Part shown: one piece after another, positions 53,985 to 63,060 of the stretch
How the letters are laid out: each line of letters starts with the position of its first letter
How positions within the stretch are numbered: the first letter of the stretch is position 1
Assembly: GCF_031082405.1 (NCBI RefSeq)
Contig: NZ_JAVHJU010000059.1
Coordinates: forward strand, 62,001 to 126,000
Direction: 5' to 3'
Origin: Amycolatopsis sp. A133
GTDB taxonomy: Bacteria; Actinomycetota; Actinomycetes; Mycobacteriales; Pseudonocardiaceae
DNA: 64,000 nt
Made by a program: the position numbers and the translations under genes
The notes under the pieces: generated by a model
What the model was told of the DNA's origin: nothing
Database searches by the model: none
Seen by the model: only the letters and a program-made list of their open reading frames with translations

Positions 53985-54866
53985 ATGCCCTCCAGCCAGC
54001 TCGCCGGCCACACCGTCTCCCGCGTCGGGTACGGCGCCATGCAGCTCGAACGCCACCACGACGACCGAGCTGCGGCCGTCGCACTCCTGCGCCGCGCCTT
54101 CGACCTGGGCGTCGACCACGTCGACACGGCCGAGTTCTACGGCAACGGCTTCGTCAACGCCGCGATCCGCGAAGCGGCCGGGGACGACGTCCTGGTGGCC
54201 ACCAAGGTCGGCGCCGAGCCCGACCCCGGCGGTCCGGTCCCGCTCCGCCTCGCGCAACGCCCCGAACAGCTGCGGGCGAGCGTCGAGGCCAACCTGCGCA
54301 GCCTCGGCACCGAGCAGGTCGCACTGGTCAACCTCCGCCGCGCCGACCGCCGTCCGGGCGTGCTGGCCGAGGGCGACCAGCTGGTCGACGTCGACGCCCA
54401 GCTGGCGGTGCTCACGGCGATGCGCGACGAAGGCAAGATCGGCGCGATCGGCCTCAGCAGCGTGACGCTCGAGACCCTGCGCCACGCCCTCCCGGCGGGC
54501 ATCGCCTGCGTGCAGAACGCCTACAGCCTCGTCTCGCGTGACGACGAGGAGATGCTGGCGCTGTGCGTGGCGGAAGACATCGCGTGGGTTCCCTACTTCC
54601 CGCTCGGCGGTGCCTTCCCCGGCCTGCCGAAGGTGACCGACGAGCCGGCGGTGCTGGCCGCCGCGGCCACGCTGGGTGCGACGCCGGCCCAGATCGGGCT
54701 GGCCTGGCTGCTGCACCACGCGCCGAACGTCCACTTGATCCCGGGCACGGCGAGCGCGGGGCACCTGGAGGCGAACATCGCCGCGGGCCGCCTGGTGCTG
54801 GACGAGGAGACGCTCGCGGCGCTGGACGCGGTCCCGTCGCGTTCGATGGACGCCGCTCTGGGCTGA
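53985..54866 (+). CDS. Aldo/keto reductase
   Basis: This is a 293-residue NADPH-dependent TIM-barrel oxidoreductase. The tetrad residues Asp and Tyr are in VDTAEFYGNG and the lysine in VATKVG. The usual catalytic histidine segment (L-H-x-x-D) reads VNLRRAD, so arginine occupies the histidine position. NAYSLVSRDDEEMLALC and HLIPGTASAGHLEANI are normal family features. The ATG at 53985 follows the palindromic operators. It is likely induced when the TetR ligand, perhaps a reactive carbonyl, appears. Confidence 0.88.
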   Translation: MPSSQLAGHTVSRVGYGAMQLERHHDDRAAAVALLRRAFDLGVDHVDTAEFYGNGFVNAAIREAAGDDVLVATKVGAEPDPGGPVPLRLAQRPEQLRASVEANLRSLGTEQVALVNLRRADRRPGVLAEGDQLVDVDAQLAVLTAMRDEGKIGAIGLSSVTLETLRHALPAGIACVQNAYSLVSRDDEEMLALCVAEDIAWVPYFPLGGAFPGLPKVTDEPAVLAAAATLGATPAQIGLAWLLHHAPNVHLIPGTASAGHLEANIAAGRLVLDEETLAALDAVPSRSMDAALG

Positions 54867-54927
54867 GCGCACGTAGCCTGAACCGCGTTCCCGGGGCGAG
54901 GGGGATGGGATTTCGAGCGCCCACGAC

Positions 54928-55428
54928 ACGGCGGACCGGCGGGTGCAGGTCGTCGCCTACGACAACGCGCAGATCCTCGACGTCGCCTCCTCCAGCGCGA
55001 CGTTGGAGATCGTGAACGAGTACCGGGCCGGCCACCGTACGCGATCGAACTCGCGACCGTGACCGGAAAGCCGGTACGCAGCTCGTCTGGGATCGGCCTC
55101 ACCGGAGCCAGGCGGCTCGCCTCGGTGACCGGCCGGCGCGACACGATGCCGGTCGTGGGCGGCCACGGCACGGAAGCGGCGATGACCGACGACAACCTGC
55201 TCACGCGGGTGCGGCGGCTGGCGCCCCGCAGCAGGCGGATCGCCTCGGTGTGCACCGGCGCGTTCGTGCGGGCCGCCGCCGGGCTGCTCGACGGCGGCCG
55301 GGCCACCACCCACTGGGGCTACAGCGAGCTGATGGCCTCGGCGTTCCCCGCTGTCACCGTGGACCTCGCCCCCGCTCTGCACCCGCGACGGCAACGTCTA
55401 CACCTCCGCCGGTGTCACCCATCACGCC
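54928..55428 (+). pseudogene. Remnant of a GlxA-type DJ-1/PfpI-domain regulator
   Basis: Pieces in three frames cover the N-terminal DJ-1/PfpI domain of a GlxA-family AraC-type regulator: RVQVVAYDNAQILDVASSSA, then PPYAIELATVTGKPVRSSSG, then SRRIASVCTGAFVRAAAGLL (the cysteine nucleophile-elbow region) and ATTHWGYSELMA, then CTRDGNVYTSAGVT. The C-terminal AraC HTH domain is missing. At least two indels are needed to join the parts. Confidence 0.75.
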
Positions 55429-56026
55429 GCCGACAGGCTGGTCTGGACTACGTGCGTGCCGGTCGCGGAACGACCGTGTTCACCAGCAACGACATCGAGA
55501 GCCCTGGCGAGTCCTCCAGCGTGCCGCCCGCGGCGAGTAGCCCTCGACCATCGTGGGCGAGGAGACCTGAGGTCGGCTGCGATCTACAGTGCCCCGGTGC
55601 GCTGGGCTACCTGGGCGTAGAGGTTCCCGCAGGGCTGGCCAGTACGCCAAAGATGGGAGATGCACGGGGAGGGTTCAACGGCTTTGTCGTCATTTGCAGG
55701 GGCGACGTCCAACAGCCCGCCGGAAGCGCTCAAGTGTTCGCTGGGGCAGCGACCACGATGAAGCCCCGGTTTTCTCGCTGCAGAGCTGATTCGGCCATTC
55801 CGAGTCGCGGGCTAGCCGTCGACGGAGATACGGGTCAGATACCGCGTGATTGGTTTGGTGCTCTCGTTGTCGAGGTGGCGCCGCTGGGTGTTCACCAGGT
55901 GTCCGGTGTTCAGGTTCTTCTTGGTCGACGAACCATCTACCGGAGACTTCGCTCATTCTCGAACACCAACACACCCAACACCGTCGCCGGCAGCTCGACC
56001 CATCGGAGACGAATTCGGTACACGCC
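55429..56026. other. Non-coding or decayed stretch
   Basis: I see no intact gene, RNA or repeat in these roughly 600 bp. Open frames exist on both strands but lack protein-like composition and consistent codon bias. Confidence 0.35.
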
Positions 56027-56593
56027 TTAGCCGACACTCACCGGCACGTCGCTCAGCCGCCGGACCGCGTCCACGATCTCGTCCGGAGTCGCGTCGAGGG
56101 TGTGGGCGAGTACGAGGAACGGGCTGCCGTAGAGCTTCGTCCGCCAGCGCGTCATCGGGCGCACAGCCTTCTCGCCCTCGAGCGCCACATCGAAGACCAC
56201 GGTCGAGGGCACCGCGCCCGGCTCGCGGGGCACGAACGCGATCACCCGGTACCGCTTCGGTTGCAGGATGAAGAACCACCGCGGCCGCAGGCGGCGGACC
56301 CGCACCTCCGCCAGCGCGGACCACGGCACGGTTTCGAACCCGCGCGCTTCGACGCCGTCCGCGCCCAGCCTCACCTGCCACGGTTTGCCGCGGGACCGGA
56401 CGAACGAGACGACGCCGATGGCCAGCGCCACCACGAAGACGGCGGGCAAGGCGATGGCCACCCACGTCGGCAACAGGCCCCGCGAAGCGACGACCACCTC
56501 GAACACCAGGAACGCCGCCAGCACGCCCAGCGTCGGGAGCTGGCCCCGGGCCGAGGGCTTGAGCAGCAAAGGTTCCGAAGACTCGATTCCCAT
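56027..56593 (-). CDS. Membrane protein with PH-like domain
   Basis: This is a 188-residue protein from the ATG at 56593. Two membrane helices lie at about residues 22-70 (LPTLGVLAAFLVFEVVVASR and WVAIALPAVFVVALAIGVVS). A cytoplasmic beta-rich domain follows: VRLGADGVEARGFETVPWSA, FFILQPKRYRVIAFVPREP. This layout matches bacterial PH-domain-like integral membrane proteins of unknown function. It is monocistronic between remnants. Confidence 0.6.
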   Translation of the reverse strand: MGIESSEPLLLKPSARGQLPTLGVLAAFLVFEVVVASRGLLPTWVAIALPAVFVVALAIGVVSFVRSRGKPWQVRLGADGVEARGFETVPWSALAEVRVRRLRPRWFFILQPKRYRVIAFVPREPGAVPSTVVFDVALEGEKAVRPMTRWRTKLYGSPFLVLAHTLDATPDEIVDAVRRLSDVPVSVG

Positions 56594-56727
56594 GCTCCGA
56601 GTTATACCCGGTGAGGTCGGTAACGAACTCCGCACACAGATGCAAGTTCAGCATAGATTCACGTAATCCTGCATCAATCAGTGCTTGCCGGATGGTTGAG
56701 CCGGCGTTATGTCGAAACCCTTACTGC

Positions 56728-56880
56728 ATGGAAGCGCTTGCCGGCCGGTACGACTCGGTCGTCGACGCGCACGGCCGGGCGCTGCTGGAGGAGAAAGACA
56801 GCACGCGGTTCGTCGCCGGCGACATCTTCGAGCCGAAGTCGATGATCGAGGACGACACGGTGCGCGAGCACCTGGACTGA
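56728..56880 (+). pseudogene. Fragment of a SAM-dependent methyltransferase (DUF574-like)
   Basis: The frame reads YDSVVDAHGRALLEEKDSTR, then FVAGDIFEPKSMIEDDTVRE, and stops at 56878-56880. The pattern D-x-V-V-x-A-H-x-R-A-L-L with a following D-I-x-x-P is typical of the middle of the DUF574 methyltransferases common in actinomycetes. The SAM-binding N-terminus and the C-terminus are missing. Confidence 0.6.
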
Positions 56881-56898
56881 TCCCGGCCGATCGCGCCG

Positions 56899-57213
56899 AT
56901 GTTTGTCGTAACGCTGCACCACGACAAAGGCGATCAGCGCCCGGCTGAGATCATGCGCGTCCGGGCTCGGGTGAAGGTCGGCATCGGGGTCAGCTTCCAC
57001 GACCTGCGGCACACCGGGCAGACCCTCGCAGCGAGTGCGGGAGCGACGCCGGCCGACTTGAGGAAGCGGCTCGGAGAATCGTCCGCTGCTGCGGCTCTGC
57101 GTTATCTCCACGCCGTGGAAGGTCGGGACCGGGAGGTTGCCGACGAACTGAGCAAGCTCGCTGCACGTGGGGACGCTGCCAAGCTGCCCAAGTCGATCAT
57201 CGTCAAGCACTGA
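56899..57213 (+). pseudogene. C-terminal remnant of a tyrosine recombinase (phage-type integrase)
   Basis: This fragment holds the catalytic H-x-L-R-H box as FHDLRHTGQTLAASAGATPA and the tyrosine region as ALRYLHAVEGRD, followed by an integrase-like tail to 57213. The first catalytic arginine and the core-binding domain are absent, so it is inactive. It shows that an integrative element once sat here. No tRNA or attachment repeat is recognisable next to it. Confidence 0.8.
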
Positions 57214-57244
57214 AAATGTCGGTGGTCGCTGAGACGATGCCAGT

Positions 57245-57838
57245 GTGACGGAGCGTAGGAAAGAGATCTGGGATGCCGAGGCGGCGTCGTTCGACGAGCA
57301 GCCGGATCATGGCCTGAGAGACCTGTCGGTGCGGGCAGCGTGGTCCGATCTTCTTCTGCCACTGATGCCGACGGCTCCCGCCACGGTGGTCGACCTTGGT
57401 TGCGGGACGGGCAGTCTCGCCGTCCTGCTGGCCCAGGCCGGGTACGCCGTGGACGGCGTGGATCTATCCAGCCGGATGCTCGCCGTAGCCAAGGAGAAGG
57501 CCGAAGCGGCAGGGGTGAGCGTCGGGCTTCGCGAGGGCGACGCCGCCAAACCCCCGTGCTCGCCGGGCACGTTTGATGTCGTCCTCGCGCGGCACGTGCT
57601 GTGGGCGATGCCCGATCCGGCCGCCGCTCTGGGCAATTGGGTGCGCCTCCTGAAGCCAGGCGGTCGCCTGGTGCTCGTCGAAGGTCGCTGGTTCACCGGG
57701 GCGGGAATCTCGGCGGACGAGTGCGAACGGCTCGTGCGTGCTCGCCGAGAGGACGCGACGGTGACCCTGCTGGACGACCCCGCCCTGTGGGGCGGCCCGA
57801 TCGAAGATGAGCGGTACCTGCTTGTCAGCCGGAGCTGA
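57245..57838 (+). CDS. Class I SAM-dependent methyltransferase
   Basis: This 197-residue methyltransferase starts at GTG 57245. Motif I is VVDLGCGTGSLAVLLAQ and motif post-I is VDGVDLSSRMLAVA. The acidic motif EGDAAKPP and DVVLARHVLWAMPDPAAAL follow, as in Methyltransf_11 proteins. The N-terminal WDAEAASFDEQPDHG matches small-molecule methylases. The acceptor substrate is unknown. The gene stands alone downstream of the integrase remnant. Confidence 0.85.
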   Translation: MTERRKEIWDAEAASFDEQPDHGLRDLSVRAAWSDLLLPLMPTAPATVVDLGCGTGSLAVLLAQAGYAVDGVDLSSRMLAVAKEKAEAAGVSVGLREGDAAKPPCSPGTFDVVLARHVLWAMPDPAAALGNWVRLLKPGGRLVLVEGRWFTGAGISADECERLVRARREDATVTLLDDPALWGGPIEDERYLLVSRS

Positions 57839-58422
57839 ACGATACCCAAGCCGCCTTTGTCGCCGAGCAACGTAAGGAACCGCGATCGTCACCATCGATC
57901 GGTTCGGCGGCCTTCGAATCAGTCGCTGGCCAGGTGCTTGCCGGCTGCGGCGGCGGACCGGGTGCTGCCCACGGTCACCGACAGGCGCAGCATGCTCGTG
58001 GGCTGGTGGGCGCCGGTTCGGGTGAAATTTGCCGTCCGGTGACGAGCTACCGTCCTCGGGCATGAGGACGGTAGCTGGCCCCCATGCACGCAAGCCTGCT
58101 TACGCCTGGGCCGCGCGGAATTGCATCCAGTGCAAGGAATTTACCGGTCATGCTGTCGGCGTCGGACAGCAATCAGGGCACTTCGACGCCGGGCCGCTGT
58201 TCGCCGGCTTCGGAGGTCATGACGCGCAGGATGTTCCGGTCTGGGCGGCGCCGAGACAGATGCATTCCCTGGTGCTGTCTTGGGTGCCATCTGCGAGCGC
58301 GGCTGGATAGGCGGTGCTGGCCGCGGTGGCCGCGTCACCCCGGAAGGTGGTGATGCTGGACATGGTGTCCGGCGCATCCTTGAGTAGTCCGGACGATTCG
58401 GCGATTGTGACGACTCGATTCT
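57839..58422. other. Non-coding stretch
   Basis: No gene is recognisable in these 584 bp. The open frames present on both strands lack motifs and do not show the G/C third-position bias of neighbouring genes. Confidence 0.35.
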
Positions 58423-59394
58423 TCACCCCATCGGTGGGGTGGAAGTGGCGGTTCGTGCCGGGCGTGGCACCTCGCGACAGATTTCCGCGGCGGCTCCCCG
58501 CAGGGCCGCTACAAACGCTTCGGATGCGGAAGACGGGAGGCGGCCCTTGGCGGTCGCCGCGTACACCGCTCGTGCCGGTGCTTCCTCGTCGAGCACGGCC
58601 AGCAACACAATGTCGGGACGCACGGACGTGGCAGCCAGTGCGGGCACAAGAGTGACCCCTAAGCCAGCGGCGACGTAGCCTTGCTTGGCCAGCCATTCGG
58701 CGACCACGTGGGTGACGCGCGGCCGGAACCCCTGCCGGACGGCCGCCTCGAGCAGGGTGCCCTCGAGCCGGGCGGAACCCGAGATCCAGTCGTCTTCGGC
58801 GAGTTCGCCGAGCCGTACGGTAGCCCGTTCCGCGAGCCGGTGCCTGGTGGGCACTGCGACGTACAGCGCTTCGTCGAGCAGGTGGTGGAGGTCGTACGAC
58901 TCCAACGGCGCGCGTCTCGTGGTCGAGACGACCGCCAGGTCGAGGTGGCCGGCGGTGAGCCGGTCCAGGAGATTGGGCGTGAAGCCTTCTTCGCGGAACA
59001 GCCGGACTCCGGGGCGACCGGCGCGGAATGTGGCCAGCGCCTGCGGCACCAGCGCCGCGTCGGCGGTGGCGAACGCGCCGAACCGCAGCCGGCCGCCGGC
59101 CACGTCACGCAACGCCGCCAGTTCGCGGGCGGCACCGTGCAGGGTGTCGGTGACGATCTCCGCGTGCGGAACCAGAGCGCGTCCCTGCTCGCTGAGCCGC
59201 ACTCCCCGCGGCAGCCGGTCGAACAGCGGCGCGCCGCCCAACGCCGACTCCAAGGACGAGATCTGGCGGGACACCGCCGACTGCGTCCAGCCCAAGGTCC
59301 GTGCGGCGGAGGTGAACGAGCCCTGACGGGCGACCTCCAGGAACACACGGAGCCAGACGGTGGACAGCTCGGGACCGTCATGCGCAGTAGGCAT
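58423..59394 (-). CDS. LysR-family transcriptional regulator
   Basis: This 323-residue regulator starts at the ATG at 59394. The HTH is visible as LRVFLEVARQGSFTSAARTL and TQSAVSRQISSLESALG. The effector domain follows from about residue 90 (GRLRFGAFATADAALVPQAL). It is divergent from the dehydrogenase-RidA fusion gene, 58 bp apart, and is its probable regulator. A terminator hairpin overlaps its stop codon. Confidence 0.92.
   Translation of the reverse strand: MPTAHDGPELSTVWLRVFLEVARQGSFTSAARTLGWTQSAVSRQISSLESALGGAPLFDRLPRGVRLSEQGRALVPHAEIVTDTLHGAARELAALRDVAGGRLRFGAFATADAALVPQALATFRAGRPGVRLFREEGFTPNLLDRLTAGHLDLAVVSTTRRAPLESYDLHHLLDEALYVAVPTRHRLAERATVRLGELAEDDWISGSARLEGTLLEAAVRQGFRPRVTHVVAEWLAKQGYVAAGLGVTLVPALAATSVRPDIVLLAVLDEEAPARAVYAATAKGRLPSSASEAFVAALRGAAAEICREVPRPARTATSTPPMG
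58425..58442 (-). terminator. Terminator hairpin overlapping the LysR stop
   Basis: CACCCCA and TGGGGTG form a perfect 7-bp stem with a 4-base loop, and the minus-strand stop codon lies at its edge. The hairpin should end the LysR transcript. Confidence 0.6.
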
Positions 59395-59452
59395 GGGAAC
59401 CATGCTATACATTTGCTTGTCGCATGTGGAGCGGATGCCTACCGTCGAAGTC

Positions 59453-60649
59453 ATGGAGCACATTGCTTTTCTGGGTCTGGGGCGAATGGGCGCTCTCATG
59501 GCCCGCCGCCTGCTCACCACAGGCCATCCTCTGACGGTGTGGAACCGCACCGCTGACAAAGTCACCCCACTCGTCGAAGCCGGGGCCGCGAAGGCCACTT
59601 CGCCCGCGGAGGCCGTGCGTGAAGCGGACATCGTCATCACGATGCTCGCCGATCCGGACGCGCTCGCCGCTGTAGCCGACGTCATCGCGGATCACCTCCC
59701 CGCGGGCAGCCACTGGATCGAGATGTCGACGGTCGGCCCGGACGCGGTGCACCAGCTCGCGGAACGGATCGACCGGTCCGTCACCCTGGTCGACGCGCCC
59801 GTAATGGGCAGTAGTGACAAGGCCGCGACCGGGGGACTGCGCATCCTCGCCGGCGGCGAAGTCGGAGGTGTCGAGCACGTCCTCACCCGGTTGGGCACCA
59901 TTTCGCGAACGGGCCCGCTGGGCACGGGCGCCGCGCTCAAGCTCGTCGTCAACTCCGCCGTCCTCGGCGGGGTCGCCGTGATCGCCGAAGCGATGCGGCT
60001 CGCCGACGCGTTCGGACTGCCTGAAGACGTCGCCCGCAGCGCACTCGCCACCGGCCCGCTGGCCGGTGCCGCTGCGCGCGCCTTCGCCGAGGGACTGCAC
60101 TTCGCAACCCCCCTCGCGGTGAAGGACCTCGACCTGGCCGCCGACGCCGTCCACCTGCCAGTCCTCGAAACCGTATCCGGCCAGTACCGCCGGTTCGCCG
60201 GCACTGGCGACATCGCCGAAGCCGCCACTCGCATCCGTTTCGCTGAAGGGAAACCCGTGAAGATCACCATCGACAGCCCGGCTTCCGCGCCCCAGCCGCT
60301 CAATCCGTTGTACTCCCAAGTCGCGCGAGTCGAGCAAGCCGACGGCAGCGCGCTGTTGTTCCTCTCCGGTCAGATCGCCGAGGGCGACACGCTCGCCGAG
60401 CAGACGCGGGGCATCTTCGAAGCACTGCAGGCCCTGCTGAAGGCGCACGGTGCCACCCTCGCCGACGTTGTCAACATCCGCACCTACCTCACCGACATCG
60501 GCAAGGTGCGGGAGTACGGTGCCGTGCGCCGGGAGTTCCTCACCGGAACCCCGCCCACCAGCATGACCTTCGAGGTGTCGAAGCTCTTCCGGCCCGAAGC
60601 ACTGGTCGAGGTGGAGGTCGTCGCGGTGACCGGCCCACGCACGAGGTGA
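59453..60649 (+). CDS. 3-hydroxyisobutyrate dehydrogenase-like protein fused to a RidA-family domain
   Basis: This is a 398-residue two-domain protein. Residues 1-265 form a beta-hydroxyacid dehydrogenase: NAD(P) motif AFLGLGRMGALMARRL, substrate loop DAPVMGSSDKAATGGL and catalytic lysine in GAALKLVVNSA. Residues 269-398 are a Rid-family domain (KITIDSPASAPQPLNPLYSQ, LFLSGQIAEGDTLAEQT). RidA's catalytic arginine (P-A-R) is replaced, as TPPTSMTFEV. An in-frame GTG at 60257 with GAAGGG upstream could start a separate Rid protein. An ATG at 59435 is an alternative start of the whole protein. It probably acts on an amino- or hydroxy-acid substrate. Confidence 0.85.
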   Translation: MEHIAFLGLGRMGALMARRLLTTGHPLTVWNRTADKVTPLVEAGAAKATSPAEAVREADIVITMLADPDALAAVADVIADHLPAGSHWIEMSTVGPDAVHQLAERIDRSVTLVDAPVMGSSDKAATGGLRILAGGEVGGVEHVLTRLGTISRTGPLGTGAALKLVVNSAVLGGVAVIAEAMRLADAFGLPEDVARSALATGPLAGAAARAFAEGLHFATPLAVKDLDLAADAVHLPVLETVSGQYRRFAGTGDIAEAATRIRFAEGKPVKITIDSPASAPQPLNPLYSQVARVEQADGSALLFLSGQIAEGDTLAEQTRGIFEALQALLKAHGATLADVVNIRTYLTDIGKVREYGAVRREFLTGTPPTSMTFEVSKLFRPEALVEVEVVAVTGPRTR

Positions 60650-61051
60650 ACCACGGAGGAGTGCCCGCCCGGCGAGCAGGGCGCGGCGCTCCTTCCCCGG
60701 CCGTGGCATACACGCGGCGCGTAGGCGGAGCCGAGCTCTGGGTAACCCGCACGACTTGCGCGCAGCATGACCGAAACATCTGCCCGAGACGCACTGGCGG
60801 TGATCCGCGCGGGGCGACCGGGCCGCACCATCGCGATCGTGCGCCGACACTCCGGTGGGGCTCGCGCTCGGCCTTCCGCTGGTCGCGGAGCACGGTGTTC
60901 GCGGCGAACGTGCTGGCCTGGCCGCGCCGGTCACCCGGGAAACGCCGGAGGTCGGCACCGAAGTGCCATTGCGGACAGGTAACGGGTCACCGGTATGACC
61001 GCAGCCAGGCGGTAGAGCGAGAACGCCGAGCAGGCGCTCACCTACCGGAAG
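60650..61051. other. Decayed stretch
   Basis: An ATG at 60767 opens a frame MTETSARDALAVIRAGRPGR, and another frame reads DTPVGLALGLPLVAEHGVRG, but neither continues into a recognisable protein. I see no intact gene, repeat or RNA here. Confidence 0.3.
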
Positions 61052-61620
61052 AGCAGGGTGCTGCCGTCCGGCGATGCTGCGTACAGGCATCCGCCGATCG
61101 GAGGTCGAGGCCGCAACCTGGGTTTGCAAGACGCGATGAAGCTGGGTCGGAAGCCCGGCCTGGTGGCCTGCGGACTGCCGCCGGAGTGTCTCTTGGACAC
61201 TTATCCGGCTGAACGGCATCCCGTCGGCGAACCAGTACTGCGCAACCGTCGTGCGCAGGTGGCGCTGAAGTGGCGTGGTCTGCAGGCGGCGGTCATGCGG
61301 ATGGCCTTTTCGAGGTGCTGGCCGTCCCCGCTCTCAACCGCTACTTCATCGCGATGGTCGACGGTGCCGACCTGCCGGGCCCCGCCCCGGGCATCCGTGA
61401 CCTCACCGCCGTGCCACTGCGGCGGGGGTGCCTTCTCGACCTGGCCGGATCGGCCGGAGATCCGTTCCGCGGCAGCGGGCTGCTCCGGCTGGGTACAGAC
61501 CACCGCTGGATCCGTTGCAACGCACGGCGACCCGGCCGGTCTGCTCATCCGTCCCGAAGCTGCGGCGCCTGGGCGTCCGCGGCAGCTGACCTGGCGGGCT
61601 TGCCCCAGGCGCTCGCGTCG
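61052..61620 (+). pseudogene. Remnant of an FAD-dependent monooxygenase
   Basis: In one frame VLPSGDAAYRHPPIGGRGRN is the FAD 'GD' motif of PheA/TfdB-like hydroxylases, followed by LGLQDAMKLG and LLDTYPAERHPVGEPVLRNR. After about 61270 the protein continues in another frame as LFEVLAVPALNRYFIAMVDG, the start of the C-terminal domain, and then decays. The N-terminal FAD-binding part is missing. Several indels are present. Confidence 0.75.
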
Positions 61621-62481
61621 TCCATAGGGCAGGCAGTGCGCCTTTGTAACCCACGGGCGGGCCGGCCCACCGCCCCGGGACGTACTTCCCGGCGTCGGCC
61701 CGGACGTCGGGGTTGCGTTGCCGGAGATAAGGGCACAGATGCAGCTGATCGCCCGGTACGAGGGGACGCCGCCCAGCTGCGGCTGGTTCGGACACCGGCA
61801 CCGGCGGCAGTACCGTGCCCGCAGGCAGACCGGGACGCCGGGCGCGGTCCAGGCGAACACCCTGGACGCAGCGCGACAGATGGCACCGGCCGGGCCATGC
61901 AGGGCCTGGCCGACGTCGAAGGAGGAGCCGAACGCGGCATGGAGCGTCGTCGGGAGCTCGGCTGAGTCGCCCGCCGCCCACCGGCGGAAGACAGCGTCGG
62001 CGCGGCTGTGTGCCACGCGGCCCGCAGCCGCCGCAGGGTCGAGCTGGTCCGGTCAAGCCCGTCCGAAGCGGAAAGGGCCTCTTGGAGGGAACGCCGAGCC
62101 GAGGCCGAGCGGCCGGGGAAGAGCAGGCGGAAAGCGCGCGGGGCGAGATCGCTCCGGATTCGGCGGACAGCCGCAACTCGGCGGCGGCGCGGTCAGCCGG
62201 CGCCGCTCGCCATGCTCGGTCCAGTTCGCGCCCGCACGGGGTTGGCCGGGCGGCTGCGTGCGGAACTGGGCACCCGATCCGCTGCGGCGCCGGCGGACGA
62301 GCAGGCGGTCAGTAGTTTGCGTAGTGAATGACCCCGGTGGCGCCGAGTTTGCGGTTGCGCAGGCTGTGCGCCACCGAACGGGCGAAGAATCGCGCGGCGC
62401 GTGAGCGCGGAAATTGCTTGCTGAACGACAGATCCCGCGACTCTTGTCACGCTGCTCATCGCCCGATGCTCGCCGAAGTGG
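61621..62481. other. Long stretch without an intact gene
   Basis: No gene with a start and recognisable family is visible in about 860 bp. On the minus strand a short frame reading FFARSVAHSLRNRKLGATGV ends at a TGA at 62309. It looks protein-like for about 40 codons but has no start codon. The remainder gives no protein-like reading in any frame. Confidence 0.35.
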
Positions 62482-62874
62482 TCAGAAGCTGACCTGGCCG
62501 CAAGCGCGCCCGACCGAATTCACTCCGCCGTTCACGTGGGACCATCCTTCGACGCAGATCACGGACCCGTTGGGCAGGTTCCGGTTGACGGGAAGCGTGT
62601 AGCTGTTCGGGTACCCCCAGCTCTGGGTGACGGTGTTGCGATCCAGGCCACCGCCGTAGATGTGGAAATGGCCGTAAAATCGGCTGTTGGAAGTGAGCGA
62701 CGCGCGGACCGACTTCACGTTGAGGCCGCTGCCGTCGATGCGGATGCACACGAGGTTGTTGCAGCCCGACATCCCGGCGTATGCGGGGGTGGCCAACGTG
62801 GCCGACGCGGTCGCGGCCATGCCGACCGCAGCCAGGCCGGTCACTACCCGGCCGACGGTGTTGCGTACAGACAT
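62482..62874 (-). CDS. Small secreted protein with conserved cysteines
   Basis: This is a 130-residue protein from the ATG at 62874, with AAGGG ten bases upstream. A signal peptide (MSVRNTVGRVVTGLAAVG, then a hydrophobic stretch) ends at an A-x-A site near TPAYA, residue 33. The mature part of about 97 residues has four cysteines (SGCNNLVC, VICVEGW and RACGQ), probably two disulfides, and is rich in Gly, Asn and Ser. I do not recognise a family. It is probably extracellular. Confidence 0.7.
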   Translation of the reverse strand: MSVRNTVGRVVTGLAAVGMAATASATLATPAYAGMSGCNNLVCIRIDGSGLNVKSVRASLTSNSRFYGHFHIYGGGLDRNTVTQSWGYPNSYTLPVNRNLPNGSVICVEGWSHVNGGVNSVGRACGQVSF

Positions 62875-63060
62875 TTCGAAACCCTTCAAGGCGCCCAGTC
62901 GTGCTGGCCGCCGACTGGTCCGGCGCAGCAGACAAACGATCAATTACTCGTGCACCCTTTCACAGATTTCCGGGCCGCCACAACGGCTACTTGATACGCA
63001 TTGCGCAGGAACGATAAACGGTACTGCATGGATGTTGCTGTCGTCCGGTTCGTCGGCTGC

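Noticed and set aside
61201..62176. Cysteine-rich minus-strand frames suggesting a zinc-finger or TniQ-like protein
   Set aside because: The cysteines do not fall in a recognisable spacing, and the plus strand in the first part carries clear FAD-monooxygenase remnants.
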